A stretch of 64,000 nt of DNA, taken from Candidatus Mediterraneibacter guildfordensis. Its GTDB lineage: Bacteria; Bacillota; Clostridia; Lachnospirales; Lachnospiraceae. Made by a program: the position numbers and the translations under genes. The notes under the pieces are model-generated. The model was not told the origin of the DNA. It was given only the letters and a program-made list of their open reading frames with translations, and did no database searches. The DNA lies in NCBI GenBank assembly GCA_019112735.1, contig DXIS01000017.1, positions 124,001-188,000 on the forward strand, read 5' to 3'. Every line of letters begins with the position of its first letter. Position 1 is the stretch's first letter. Shown here piece by piece: positions 34,890 to 42,640 of the stretch.

Positions 34890-36200
34890 ATGATATGGGC
34901 AAAGGAAGAGACTCTGCCAAGAGACGAGATCGAAGCGATCCAGTACGCGAAGCTGAAGGGTACGGTCCGCTATATTTATGACAGAGTGAAACCCTACCGC
35001 GACAAGATGGACGCGGCGAAGGTTAAGCCGGAGGACATCCGTTCACTGGATGACCTGAAAAGGCTGCCGTTTACATATAAGGCTGATTTCCGGGACAACT
35101 ACCCGGACGGGCTTTTTGCAGTGGATAAGAAAGAGATCGTGCGTTATCACGCCAGTTCAGGAACGACAGGGAAGCCGACGGTTGTCGGATATACGAGGAA
35201 TGATCTGGACATGTGGCTCAATAACGTGGCGCGCATTGCCTGTATGGGCGGCGCGTCTGCAGAGGATGTGGCGCAGATCTCATTCGGATACGGGACATTT
35301 ACAGGAGCCCTCGGACTCCACGGAGGACTGGAGAAGGTCGGTGCATCCGTGATCCCCATGTCTTCGGGAAATACGAACAAGCAGATCATGTTCCTTCAGG
35401 ATATGGGCGTGACCCTTCTGGTGGCGACGCCGTCCTACGCCCTGCATCTGGGTGAGGAGATCCGCAACCGGGGGATCAATCCACAGAAAGACCTGAAGCT
35501 TCATATCGGACTTTTCGGCGGCGAGGGCATGACAGAGCCCATGCGCGATGAGATGCATAAAGTCTGGGGCGGGCAGTTCTTCTGTACCCAGAACTATGGA
35601 ATGAGCGAACTGTGCGGCCCGGGCGTGGCAGGAGAGTGCAGTGAGCTGTGCGGCATGCATATCAACGAAGACTGGTTCATCCCGGAAGTCATTGATCCGG
35701 AGACCGAGGAAGTGCTCCCGCCGGGCGAACTGGGCGAGCTTGTTGTGACCTGCCTGGGCAAAGAGGCCCTTCCCCTTGTAAGATACCGCACGGGCGATCT
35801 GACCCGTCTGATGTATGAACCGTGCAAATGCGGCCGTACGACCTGCCGGATGGAGAATATTTCCGGACGCGCGGACGACATGCTCGTGATCCGCGGCGTG
35901 AACGTATTCCCAACCCAGATCGAGGAAGTACTCCTCAAGATCGAGGAGATCGGTCCGCACTATGAGATCCTCGTAGAGCGCAAGAACCGGCTGGATGTCA
36001 TGACAATCACCGTTGAGCTGATCGACGACCGTCTGCTTGACAGCTACGGAAAACTGAGCGAGCTGGAGGCGCGGATCAAGAAGGCCCTGAAGGCGCAGCT
36101 CGGACTGGCGACCCAGATCCGTCTGGTGGCGCCCAATTCCCTGAAGCGTTTCGAGGGCAAGGCAAAACGGGTGACAGATTTACGAAAGGATGGTTTATGA
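34890..36200 (+). CDS. Phenylacetate--CoA ligase family protein (first copy)
   Basis: 436 aa, an ANL-superfamily adenylate-forming enzyme of the PaaK type, activating an aryl-acetate to its CoA thioester or working in reverse to make ATP. Motifs: YHASSGTTGKPTVVGYT (ATP-binding, about residues 86-102), FGYGTFTGALGLHGG near 131, NYGMSELCGPGVAGEC near 236, and VIRGVNVFPTQIEEVL near 335 in the C-terminal PaaK domain. The ATG at 34890 follows AAAGGAGGG. Its stop abuts the iorA start, showing close coupling to the oxidoreductase whose product is an aryl-acyl-CoA. Confidence 0.9.
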   Translation: MIWAKEETLPRDEIEAIQYAKLKGTVRYIYDRVKPYRDKMDAAKVKPEDIRSLDDLKRLPFTYKADFRDNYPDGLFAVDKKEIVRYHASSGTTGKPTVVGYTRNDLDMWLNNVARIACMGGASAEDVAQISFGYGTFTGALGLHGGLEKVGASVIPMSSGNTNKQIMFLQDMGVTLLVATPSYALHLGEEIRNRGINPQKDLKLHIGLFGGEGMTEPMRDEMHKVWGGQFFCTQNYGMSELCGPGVAGECSELCGMHINEDWFIPEVIDPETEEVLPPGELGELVVTCLGKEALPLVRYRTGDLTRLMYEPCKCGRTTCRMENISGRADDMLVIRGVNVFPTQIEEVLLKIEEIGPHYEILVERKNRLDVMTITVELIDDRLLDSYGKLSELEARIKKALKAQLGLATQIRLVAPNSLKRFEGKAKRVTDLRKDGL

Positions 36201-36201
36201 T

Positions 36202-37947
36202 ATGGCAGACAAAGTGATCATGCTGGGCAATGAAGCCATTGCCCGCGGAGCATATGAAGCGGGAGTGAAAGTGTCTTCCGCGTACCCGGGAACTCCGAGT
36301 ACGGAGATCAGCGAATACCTGGTGCAGTACCGGGATGATGTATACGAGGAGTGGGCGCCGAATGAGAAGGTGGCCACAGAAGTAGCGGTTGGAGCGAGCC
36401 TTTCCGGCGTCCGCGCCATGGCCTGCATGAAGCATGTGGGACTGAATGTGGCGGCGGATCCGCTGTATTCCGTATCCTACATGGGCGTCAATGGCGGCCT
36501 TGTCATCGTCGTTGCCGATGATCCGGGACTTTACAGCTCCCAGAACGAGCAGGATACAAGAATGGTGGCGAGAGCGGCGCAGATCCCGGTGATCGAACCG
36601 TCCGACAGCGCGGAGGCGAAAGATTACTTTAAAGCGGCTTTTGAGCTGAGCGAGCAGTTTGACCGTCCGTTCATCTTCCGCACCACGACCCGTCTTGCCC
36701 ATTCCCAGGGACTGGTAGAGCTTCAGGAACATGTGGTCCCGGAAGATAAGCCCTATGTGAAGAACATCCAGAAAAATGTTATGATGCCGGGCAATGCGAA
36801 GCTCCGCCATGTGGAGATCGAGAAGCGCAACCTGGAGCTTGCAGAAGCGGCGAACAGCCTGCCCATCAACCGGGTGGAAATGAATGACACGAAGATCGGC
36901 GTCATTACGAGCGGCATTCCCTATCAGTATGTGAAAGAGGCCATGCCGGAGGCGTCTGTCCTGAAGCTTGGAATGGTCAATCCGCTTCCAAGGAAGATGA
37001 TCGAAGACTTTGCATCCAAAGTTGAGACCTTATATATCGTGGAGGAGCTGGATCCGGTGATCGAGGAGCAGGTGAAATCCTGGGGCATCGAATGCATCGG
37101 CAAGGAGATCCTGACCGTTCAGGGCGAGTACAGCGCAAATATGCTGAGAAAAGCGATCCTCAAAGAGGATCTTGATATCAAAGAACCGGCGGCTGCGCCG
37201 GGAAGACCGCCGATCCTCTGTCCGGGATGTCCGCACCGCAGTGTATTCTACACGCTGAACCGGCTGAAAATGCATGCGGCGGGCGATATCGGATGCTATA
37301 CCCTCGGAGCGGTCGCGCCGCTGAGCGTGATCGATACGACTATGTGTATGGGTTCCAGCATCTCCACCCTGCACGGTATGGAGAAGGCAAAAGGCAAAGA
37401 CTATATTAAGAACTGGGTGGCCGTGATCGGAGATTCCACATTCATGCACACCGGTGTGAACTCCCTGATGAACATGGTTTACAACAAAGCAACCGGCACT
37501 GTGATCATTCTGGACAACTCCACCACCGGCATGACCGGACACCAGGACCATGCGGCGACCGGGAAGACGCTGCAGGGCGATCCCACCTATGCGATCAGCA
37601 TCCCCGGCATCTGCAAAGCCATGGGTATCAAAAATGTATACGAGATCAATGCCTTTGACCTGCCGCTCCTTGAGAAAACGATCAAAGAAGAAGTGGCGAA
37701 GGATGAGATCTCAGTGATCATCACAAAGACGCCGTGCGTTCTTCTCGACAAGAGAAAGAAGCCGCTTTATACGGCCCATGCGGATAAATGTAAGAAATGC
37801 GGCGCATGCATGAAGCCGGGATGTCCGGCCATGACGAAGAATCCGGACGGCACGGTCCGCATCGACGATACGATGTGCACCGGATGCGGGCTCTGCAAAG
37901 ACCTGTGTAAATTCGACGCCATAGAGCTTGTAAGGGAGGGTGAGTAA
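36202..37947 (+). CDS. iorA: Indolepyruvate:ferredoxin oxidoreductase alpha subunit
   Basis: 581 aa. IorAB oxidatively decarboxylates aryl-pyruvates to aryl-acetyl-CoA with reduction of ferredoxin, reversibly. The N-terminal pyrimidine-binding domain has SSAYPGTPSTEISEYL; the thiamine diphosphate domain contains GDIGCYTLGAVAPL and a GDSTFMHTG...N pattern near 415; the C-terminus has two [4Fe-4S] motifs, CKKCGACMKPGCP and CTGCGLCKDLCK. The ATG at 36202 follows AAAGGA (36185-36190); an in-frame ATG at 36190 lies in that site. It starts one base after the first ligase gene and is coupled to iorB. Confidence 0.95.
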   Translation: MADKVIMLGNEAIARGAYEAGVKVSSAYPGTPSTEISEYLVQYRDDVYEEWAPNEKVATEVAVGASLSGVRAMACMKHVGLNVAADPLYSVSYMGVNGGLVIVVADDPGLYSSQNEQDTRMVARAAQIPVIEPSDSAEAKDYFKAAFELSEQFDRPFIFRTTTRLAHSQGLVELQEHVVPEDKPYVKNIQKNVMMPGNAKLRHVEIEKRNLELAEAANSLPINRVEMNDTKIGVITSGIPYQYVKEAMPEASVLKLGMVNPLPRKMIEDFASKVETLYIVEELDPVIEEQVKSWGIECIGKEILTVQGEYSANMLRKAILKEDLDIKEPAAAPGRPPILCPGCPHRSVFYTLNRLKMHAAGDIGCYTLGAVAPLSVIDTTMCMGSSISTLHGMEKAKGKDYIKNWVAVIGDSTFMHTGVNSLMNMVYNKATGTVIILDNSTTGMTGHQDHAATGKTLQGDPTYAISIPGICKAMGIKNVYEINAFDLPLLEKTIKEEVAKDEISVIITKTPCVLLDKRKKPLYTAHADKCKKCGACMKPGCPAMTKNPDGTVRIDDTMCTGCGLCKDLCKFDAIELVREGE

Positions 37948-37948
37948 G

Positions 37949-38521
37949 ATGGCAGTAAAGAATATTATGATCGTCGGCGTCGGCGGACAGGGAACCCTGC
38001 TCACCAGCCGGATCCTCGGCGGACTTACCATCGCGGCAGGCTATGATGTAAAGCTTTCGGAAGTGCACGGTATGGCGCAGCGCGGCGGAAGCGTGGTGAC
38101 ATTCGTGCGCTACGGTGACAAAGTGGCGGAGCCGATCGTGGAAGAAGGACAGGCGGACGTCATCATTGCATTCGAGCGTCTGGAAGCGCTCCGGTACGCG
38201 CATTTCCTTAAAAAAGACGGCGCACTGGTTGTCAATGACTGGCGGATCGACCCGATGCCGGTCGTGATCGGAAACGCGCAGTATCCGGAACATATCCTTG
38301 AGGATCTGGAAAAGGACTATAAAGTATATAAAGTGGATGCGACGGAAGAGTCCCGGAAGCTGGGCAACCCGAAGGTGTTCAACCTGATCGTGCTCGGCGT
38401 TGCGGCGCAGCACATGGACTTTACGAAAGAGCAGTGGTATGAGGTGATCGAGAAGACCGTTCCGCCGAAGACCATCGAGATCAATAAAAAAGCGTTTGAC
38501 GTGGGATATAATCTGAAATAG
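37949..38521 (+). CDS. iorB: Indolepyruvate:ferredoxin oxidoreductase beta subunit
   Basis: 190 aa, the gamma-domain-like partner of IorA. The N-terminus MAVKNIMIVGVGGQGTLLTS and MAQRGGSVVTFVRYG near 44 are characteristic of 2-oxoacid:ferredoxin oxidoreductase small subunits. The ATG at 37949 follows GGGAGG (37934-37939); an upstream in-frame GTG at 37940 is too close to that site. It lies one base after the iorA stop, so the two subunits should be made in equal amounts. Confidence 0.94.
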   Translation: MAVKNIMIVGVGGQGTLLTSRILGGLTIAAGYDVKLSEVHGMAQRGGSVVTFVRYGDKVAEPIVEEGQADVIIAFERLEALRYAHFLKKDGALVVNDWRIDPMPVVIGNAQYPEHILEDLEKDYKVYKVDATEESRKLGNPKVFNLIVLGVAAQHMDFTKEQWYEVIEKTVPPKTIEINKKAFDVGYNLK

Positions 38522-38556
38522 CTTATAAAATCAAACAGGGAAAGGCGGTGATAACA

Positions 38557-38976
38557 ATGATCAGGCAGATATCCGTTTTTGTGGAAAATCAGCCGGGTAG
38601 CATGATGAATGTAACTTCCGTGCTCAATGAGGCGCATGTGAATATCAGGGCGATCTCTACATTTGACACGCCGGAATTCGGCATTATGCGCCTTGTGGTA
38701 GACGATCCCGTACAGGCGAAGGAAAGTCTGACGAAGGAAGGCTTCGTCACCCGGATCAGCGAGGTGATCGGGGCGGAACTGAAAGATGAGAAGGGCAACT
38801 TAAACCAGATGCTTTCGATCCTTGCCGACGGCGAGATCAATGTCAATTACATCTACTCTTTTGTGATCCGCGAAGGAAAAGCTCCGGTCATGGTATTTAG
38901 CACAGATGACTATGAGAAAGCGGAAAATGTACTCAGAGCGGCGAATGTAAAGCTCATTGAGGAAGATGAATTATAA
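38557..38976 (+). CDS. Tandem ACT-domain protein (first copy)
   Basis: 139 aa composed of two ACT domains: IRQISVFVENQPGSMMNVTS begins the first, with the loop and strand pattern NIRAISTFDTPEFGIMRLVV, and the second spans about residues 70-138 (INVNYIYSFVIREGK). ACT domains bind amino acids and regulate enzymes allosterically. Stand-alone ACT proteins beside PaaK/IOR genes are common in anaerobes, presumably sensing an aromatic or branched-chain amino acid. It has no catalytic motif. AAAGGCGG precedes the ATG at 38557. A paralogue lies at 40353. Confidence 0.85.
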   Translation: MIRQISVFVENQPGSMMNVTSVLNEAHVNIRAISTFDTPEFGIMRLVVDDPVQAKESLTKEGFVTRISEVIGAELKDEKGNLNQMLSILADGEINVNYIYSFVIREGKAPVMVFSTDDYEKAENVLRAANVKLIEEDEL

Positions 38977-39003
38977 TACATTGATTTAAAGGAGAAGAAA
39001 CAA

Positions 39004-40335
39004 ATGGCTGGAGTAGCACTGGAGAACTGGGTGGAGCGCATCCGTGATCCGAAGATCGAGTGTATGAGCAGGGACGAGATGGCGGCCCTGCAGAGCGAGA
39101 GACTGGTAGACGTGGTAAAAAGAGTCTATGAAAATGTGCCTTTCTACCGCAGGAAAATGCAGCAGAGGGGCGTGGAGCCCGGGGATATCAGATCTATAGA
39201 AGATATTGAGAAGCTTCCGTTTACCACAAAGGAAGACCTGCGGGATAATTATCCTTTCGGACTTCTCGCCATCCCCATGAGTGATGTGGCCCGTGTGCAG
39301 GGTACATCCGGAACGACCGGCAAACTGACCATCGCGCCTTATTCTCAGAAGGATGTGGACGTGTGGGGCGAGTGCGTGGCGCGGAACCTGACCATGGCCG
39401 GGCTTACGAAAGACGATATCATCCATGTATGTTACGGATACGGACTGTTCACCGGAGGAATGGGTCTGGATTACGGCGCAAAAGCGCTGGGCGCCACGGC
39501 GATCCCCATGTCCGCCGGCAACACGAAGCGTCAGATGATGGTCATGGAGGACCTGGGCGCGACCGCATTTGCGTGTACGCCGTCCTATGCCCTCTATCTG
39601 GCGGAGTCCATCCAGGAGGCGGGTCTCGTAGACCATATGAAACTGAAAGCCGGGATCCACGGCGCAGAGCCCTGGACGGAGGAGATGCGCAAGAAGATCG
39701 AAAGCATCCTGAATATCAACTGCTTCGACATCTACGGCCTGTGCGAGATCACCGGTCCGGGCGTGGCTCAGGACTGCATCCACAAGGCTGGGCTTCATGT
39801 GCATGTGGATTATTTCTATCCGGAAGTCCTCAATCCGGCGACCCATGAGAAATGTGCGGACGGCGAGACAGGAGAGCTTGTATTCACCACCCTTGCGAAA
39901 GAAGCGATGCCGCTTCTCCGCTACCGCACGAAGGACCTGACAAGCATCGATCACAGCCCGTGCGCATGCGGAAGGACCCTTCCGAGGATCTCCAAGTTCA
40001 CCGGCAGAACTGACGATATGAAAGTCATCCGCGGCGTCAATGTATTCCCGACCCAGGTTGAGACCGCCCTTCTTTCCATGGGCGGCGTGGTCGCACCGCA
40101 CTACATGATGATCGTTGACCGGGAGAACAACATGGATGTCCTGACCGTCATGGTGGAAGTGGATGAACGGGTATTCTCGGATGAGATCCGTAAACTGGAC
40201 GCCCTGAGAACAAAGATCGGGGCGGTGCTCAAACAGGCGCTCGGCGTATCCGTGCGTGTGAAACTGGTAGAGCCGAAGACGATCCAGAGAAGCGAGGGCA
40301 AGGCTGTCCGCGTGATCGACAACAGAGGTCTGTAA
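39004..40335 (+). CDS. Phenylacetate--CoA ligase family protein (second copy)
   Basis: 443 aa, paralogous to the ligase at 34890. It has the same architecture: VQGTSGTTGKLTIAPYS near residue 100, CYGYGLFTGGMGLDYGAKAL near 143, IYGLCEITGPGVAQDC near 245 and VIRGVNVFPTQVETALL near 342. Residues around the acyl pocket differ between the copies (GAKALGATAIPMSAG here versus GLEKVGASVIPMSSG), so different aryl or acyl substrates are plausible. AAAGGAGAAG precedes the ATG. It is followed by its own ACT partner, making a second ligase-ACT unit in the same operon. Confidence 0.9.
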   Translation: MAGVALENWVERIRDPKIECMSRDEMAALQSERLVDVVKRVYENVPFYRRKMQQRGVEPGDIRSIEDIEKLPFTTKEDLRDNYPFGLLAIPMSDVARVQGTSGTTGKLTIAPYSQKDVDVWGECVARNLTMAGLTKDDIIHVCYGYGLFTGGMGLDYGAKALGATAIPMSAGNTKRQMMVMEDLGATAFACTPSYALYLAESIQEAGLVDHMKLKAGIHGAEPWTEEMRKKIESILNINCFDIYGLCEITGPGVAQDCIHKAGLHVHVDYFYPEVLNPATHEKCADGETGELVFTTLAKEAMPLLRYRTKDLTSIDHSPCACGRTLPRISKFTGRTDDMKVIRGVNVFPTQVETALLSMGGVVAPHYMMIVDRENNMDVLTVMVEVDERVFSDEIRKLDALRTKIGAVLKQALGVSVRVKLVEPKTIQRSEGKAVRVIDNRGL

Positions 40336-40352
40336 GACAGGAGGTAGATATT

Positions 40353-40796
40353 ATGGGAATTACGATTCAGCAGTTATCTGTATTTCTTGAGAACCGCGAA
40401 GGACGGCTCGACGAGGTGCTTTCTGTTCTTGCGTGGAATGATGTGAATATCGTGGCGTTAAGCCTGGCGGATACGACGGAGTACGGCATGCTCCGCATGA
40501 TCGTATCGGATCCGAACAAAGGAAAAGCGGTGCTCAAAGAAAACGGCATCACCGCCATGCTCACCGACGTGGTGGCGCTGCGTGTGCCGCACGAGACCGG
40601 CTCCTTAAGCCGCGCCATGCATCAGATCGTGGAAGGCGAGGTCAATATCGAATATATGTACGCCTTCGCGAACGGCGTTGACGCGTCGGCTGTCCTGAAG
40701 TGCGATGACCCGGCAAGGGTTGTGGACATTTTAAGAGGCAGCGGATTCGACGTATGGGAAGCGCCGGAGGCCTATGTATCGAACATTAAGATCTGA
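40353..40796 (+). CDS. Tandem ACT-domain protein (second copy)
   Basis: 147 aa with two ACT domains (ITIQQLSVFLENREGRLDEV, then VALRVPHETGSLSRAMHQIV), similar in layout to the protein at 38557. The copies differ in the ligand-binding loop (ENREGRLDEV here versus ENQPGSMMNV), which suggests different effector amino acids. It probably regulates the adjacent ligase or the oxidoreductase. AGGAGG precedes the ATG by 9 bases. It is the last gene of the cluster; an intrinsic terminator follows. Confidence 0.85.
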   Translation: MGITIQQLSVFLENREGRLDEVLSVLAWNDVNIVALSLADTTEYGMLRMIVSDPNKGKAVLKENGITAMLTDVVALRVPHETGSLSRAMHQIVEGEVNIEYMYAFANGVDASAVLKCDDPARVVDILRGSGFDVWEAPEAYVSNIKI

Positions 40797-40816
40797 TCAG
40801 AAATCAGACAATAAAG

Positions 40817-40860
40817 AAACGCCCGTATCAGTCTTCCGGCTGACGGGCGTTTGCTTTTTT
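40817..40860. terminator. Intrinsic terminator between the ACT gene and the cold shock gene
   Basis: AAACGCCCGT pairs with ACGGGCGTTT around a loop that can itself pair (CAG/CTG), followed by GCTTTTTT on the plus strand. On the minus strand the tail CTTTATTG is weaker, but it may also end the cold shock transcript. Confidence 0.85.
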
Positions 40861-40932
40861 AATCTGTTTTTCTGTAATGCTTTTTAATATAAATCTAGTC
40901 GGTTATATATTAAAAGGTACATAAAAATCTGA

Positions 40933-41130
40933 TTAAAGTTTTACGACGTTTGTTGCCTGCGGTCCTTTCGCGCCTTCTGTCACTTCGAATTCGACAGCCT
41001 GGCCTTCCTCCAGTGTCTTGAACCCATCCATAACAAGTCCTGAGTAGTGTACGAAGATATCGTTGCCCTCAGAATCGGAGATGAATCCATAGCCTTTCTG
41101 GTTGTTAAACCACTTAACTGTACCTGTCAT
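40933..41130 (-). CDS. Cold shock protein (CspA family)
   Basis: 65 aa single cold-shock domain. Nucleic-acid-binding motifs are RNP1 KGYGFIS (residues 13-19) and RNP2 DIFVHYS (about 25-31); the start [16 protein letters not shown] is typical. It acts as an RNA chaperone. The ATG at 41130 follows GGAGGG; the frame is open 20 codons upstream but this is the untranslated leader. A good promoter lies 70-98 bases upstream, giving a leader of about 65 bases, as often seen for csp genes. Confidence 0.95.
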   Translation of the reverse strand: MTGTVKWFNNQKGYGFISDSEGNDIFVHYSGLVMDGFKTLEEGQAVEFEVTEGAKGPQATNVVKL

Positions 41131-41199
41131 TGTGTTACCCTCCATTAAGAATAAATAAATAAGTTGCTGTATGGTCCTTGGCGGATCCAATACTGCCTC

Positions 41200-41228
41200 A
41201 GTGTAGCATGTTTAACAATCAAAGTCAA
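41200..41228 (-). promoter_or_regulatory. Predicted promoter of the cold shock gene
   Basis: On the minus strand TTGACT (41223-41228), a 17-base spacer and TACACT (41200-41205). Confidence 0.65.
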
Positions 41229-41275
41229 CGCGATTCTTGTCGATTTCGTAAAATTATACAAAAGTTTACCGGAAG

Positions 41276-41304
41276 TTGTAATCCGGCCTGTTTCTGATTA
41301 AAAT
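41276..41304 (+). promoter_or_regulatory. Predicted promoter of cysK
   Basis: TTGTAA (41276-41281), a 17-base spacer and TAAAAT (41299-41304), about 40 bases before the cysK ATG. Confidence 0.5.
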
Positions 41305-41344
41305 AATAGGAAAAGCCATAATGTGAAGAGAGGAGAATGAAGAT

Positions 41345-42271
41345 ATGAAGATATATGGAAGCGTAACCGAACTGATCGGCAGGACGCCGCTCCTGGAAGT
41401 GAAGAATCTGGAGCGGGACCTGGATCTGAAAGCCAGAGTCCTGGTGAAGCTTGAATATTTTAATCCGGCTGGGAGCGTGAAGGACCGCGCGGCGCTGAGC
41501 ATGATCGAGGATGCGGAAGAAAAGGGACGGATCCGGCCGGGCGCGACGCTCATCGAGCCGACCAGCGGCAACACCGGGATCGGGCTGGCATCCGTGGCTG
41601 CGTCAAAAGGATATAAAACCATCTTTGTTATGCCGGAGACCATGAGCATCGAGCGCAGGAAGCTCCTGCTGGGATACGGCGCGCAGATCGTGCTGACGGA
41701 GGGCGCAAAAGGCATGAAGGGCGCCATCGAAAAAGCCGAAGAGCTGGAGAAAGAGATGGAGAATGCAGTCATCCTCGGGCAGTTTGTGAATCCGGCCAAT
41801 CCGGACGCCCATTACCGGACGACCGGTCCGGAGATCTGGGAGGACACCGACGGAGCCGTTGACATTTTCATCGCGGGTGCAGGGACCGGCGGCACGGTGA
41901 CCGGTACCGGAAGATATCTGAAAGAGAAGAAACCGGGCGTGAAAGTGATCGCGGCCGAGCCGGCAAAATCCCCGGTCCTCTCCGGCGGCAAGCCGGGTCC
42001 CCACGGTCTGCAGGGGATCGGAGCGGGATTCATACCTGAGATCCTGGATACAGAGATCTATGATTCCATCAGCCGCGTGACCGAAGAGGAAGCCTACGCG
42101 GCGTCAAAGCTCCTGGCCACAAGAGAAGGGATCCTGACCGGGATCACTTCCGGTGCGGCGCTCCACACGGCGCTTATGGAAGCCCGGAAACCGGAGAACG
42201 AAGGGAAGCTGATCGTCGCCCTGCTCCCGGACACGGGCGAACGGTATCTCTCCACCCCGCTTTTTGACTGA
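41345..42271 (+). CDS. cysK: Cysteine synthase (O-acetylserine sulfhydrylase) CysK
   Basis: 308 aa. It makes cysteine from O-acetylserine and sulfide. The pyridoxal-phosphate lysine is in FNPAGSVKDRAALSMI near residue 42; the substrate loop EPTSGNTGIGLA is near 66, and the phosphate-binding AGAGTGGTVTGTGRYL near 178. Its substrate-forming partner cysE is at 55033. GAGAGGAGAATG precedes the ATG. It appears monocistronic with its own promoter; ptsH has another promoter just downstream. Confidence 0.95.
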   Translation: MKIYGSVTELIGRTPLLEVKNLERDLDLKARVLVKLEYFNPAGSVKDRAALSMIEDAEEKGRIRPGATLIEPTSGNTGIGLASVAASKGYKTIFVMPETMSIERRKLLLGYGAQIVLTEGAKGMKGAIEKAEELEKEMENAVILGQFVNPANPDAHYRTTGPEIWEDTDGAVDIFIAGAGTGGTVTGTGRYLKEKKPGVKVIAAEPAKSPVLSGGKPGPHGLQGIGAGFIPEILDTEIYDSISRVTEEEAYAASKLLATREGILTGITSGAALHTALMEARKPENEGKLIVALLPDTGERYLSTPLFD

Positions 42272-42288
42272 GCCTTACCAATCTGTAA

Positions 42289-42317
42289 TTGAAAATTATG
42301 ACAATGTGTTATATACT
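42289..42317 (+). promoter_or_regulatory. Predicted promoter of ptsH-ptsI
   Basis: TTGAAA (42289-42294), a 17-base spacer and TATACT (42312-42317), 36 bases before the ptsH ATG. Confidence 0.6.
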
Positions 42318-42352
42318 AGTTGGAGAATGAAAATCAAAGGAGGAACCTGGAA

Positions 42353-42610
42353 ATGAAAGAGTTCAAATATGTGATCACAGACCCGGAGGGAATCCACGCA
42401 AGACCGGCCGGTATCCTCGTAAAACAGGCGGCAGGCTATCAGTCATCCGTTAAGATCGCAAAAGGTGAGAAGAGCGCGGACGCGAAGAGGATCTTCGGCG
42501 TTATGGGCCTCGGCGTAAAGACAGGCGAGGAAGTTACGATCACAGTGGAAGGTGCAGACGAAGATACAGCAGCTGCAGAACTGGAGACATTCTTCAAGGA
42601 GAATTTATAA
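42353..42610 (+). CDS. ptsH: HPr phosphocarrier protein lacking the Ser46 regulatory site
   Basis: 85 aa. It shuttles phosphate from Enzyme I to sugar-specific EIIA proteins. The phosphorylated histidine is His15 in GIHARPAG. Aligned without gaps to B. subtilis HPr, the position of regulatory Ser46 (LKSIMGVM) is Arg46 here (AKRIFGVMGLG). HPr kinase could not phosphorylate this residue, so the usual HPr-Ser-P/CcpA catabolite repression route should not pass through this copy. The ATG at 42353 follows AAAGGAGG; the frame upstream is open for 11 codons. ptsI follows after 30 bases. Confidence 0.93.
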   Translation: MKEFKYVITDPEGIHARPAGILVKQAAGYQSSVKIAKGEKSADAKRIFGVMGLGVKTGEEVTITVEGADEDTAAAELETFFKENL

Positions 42611-42640
42611 ATCAGGTCAGGTAAGGAGATTTGATCGGTT

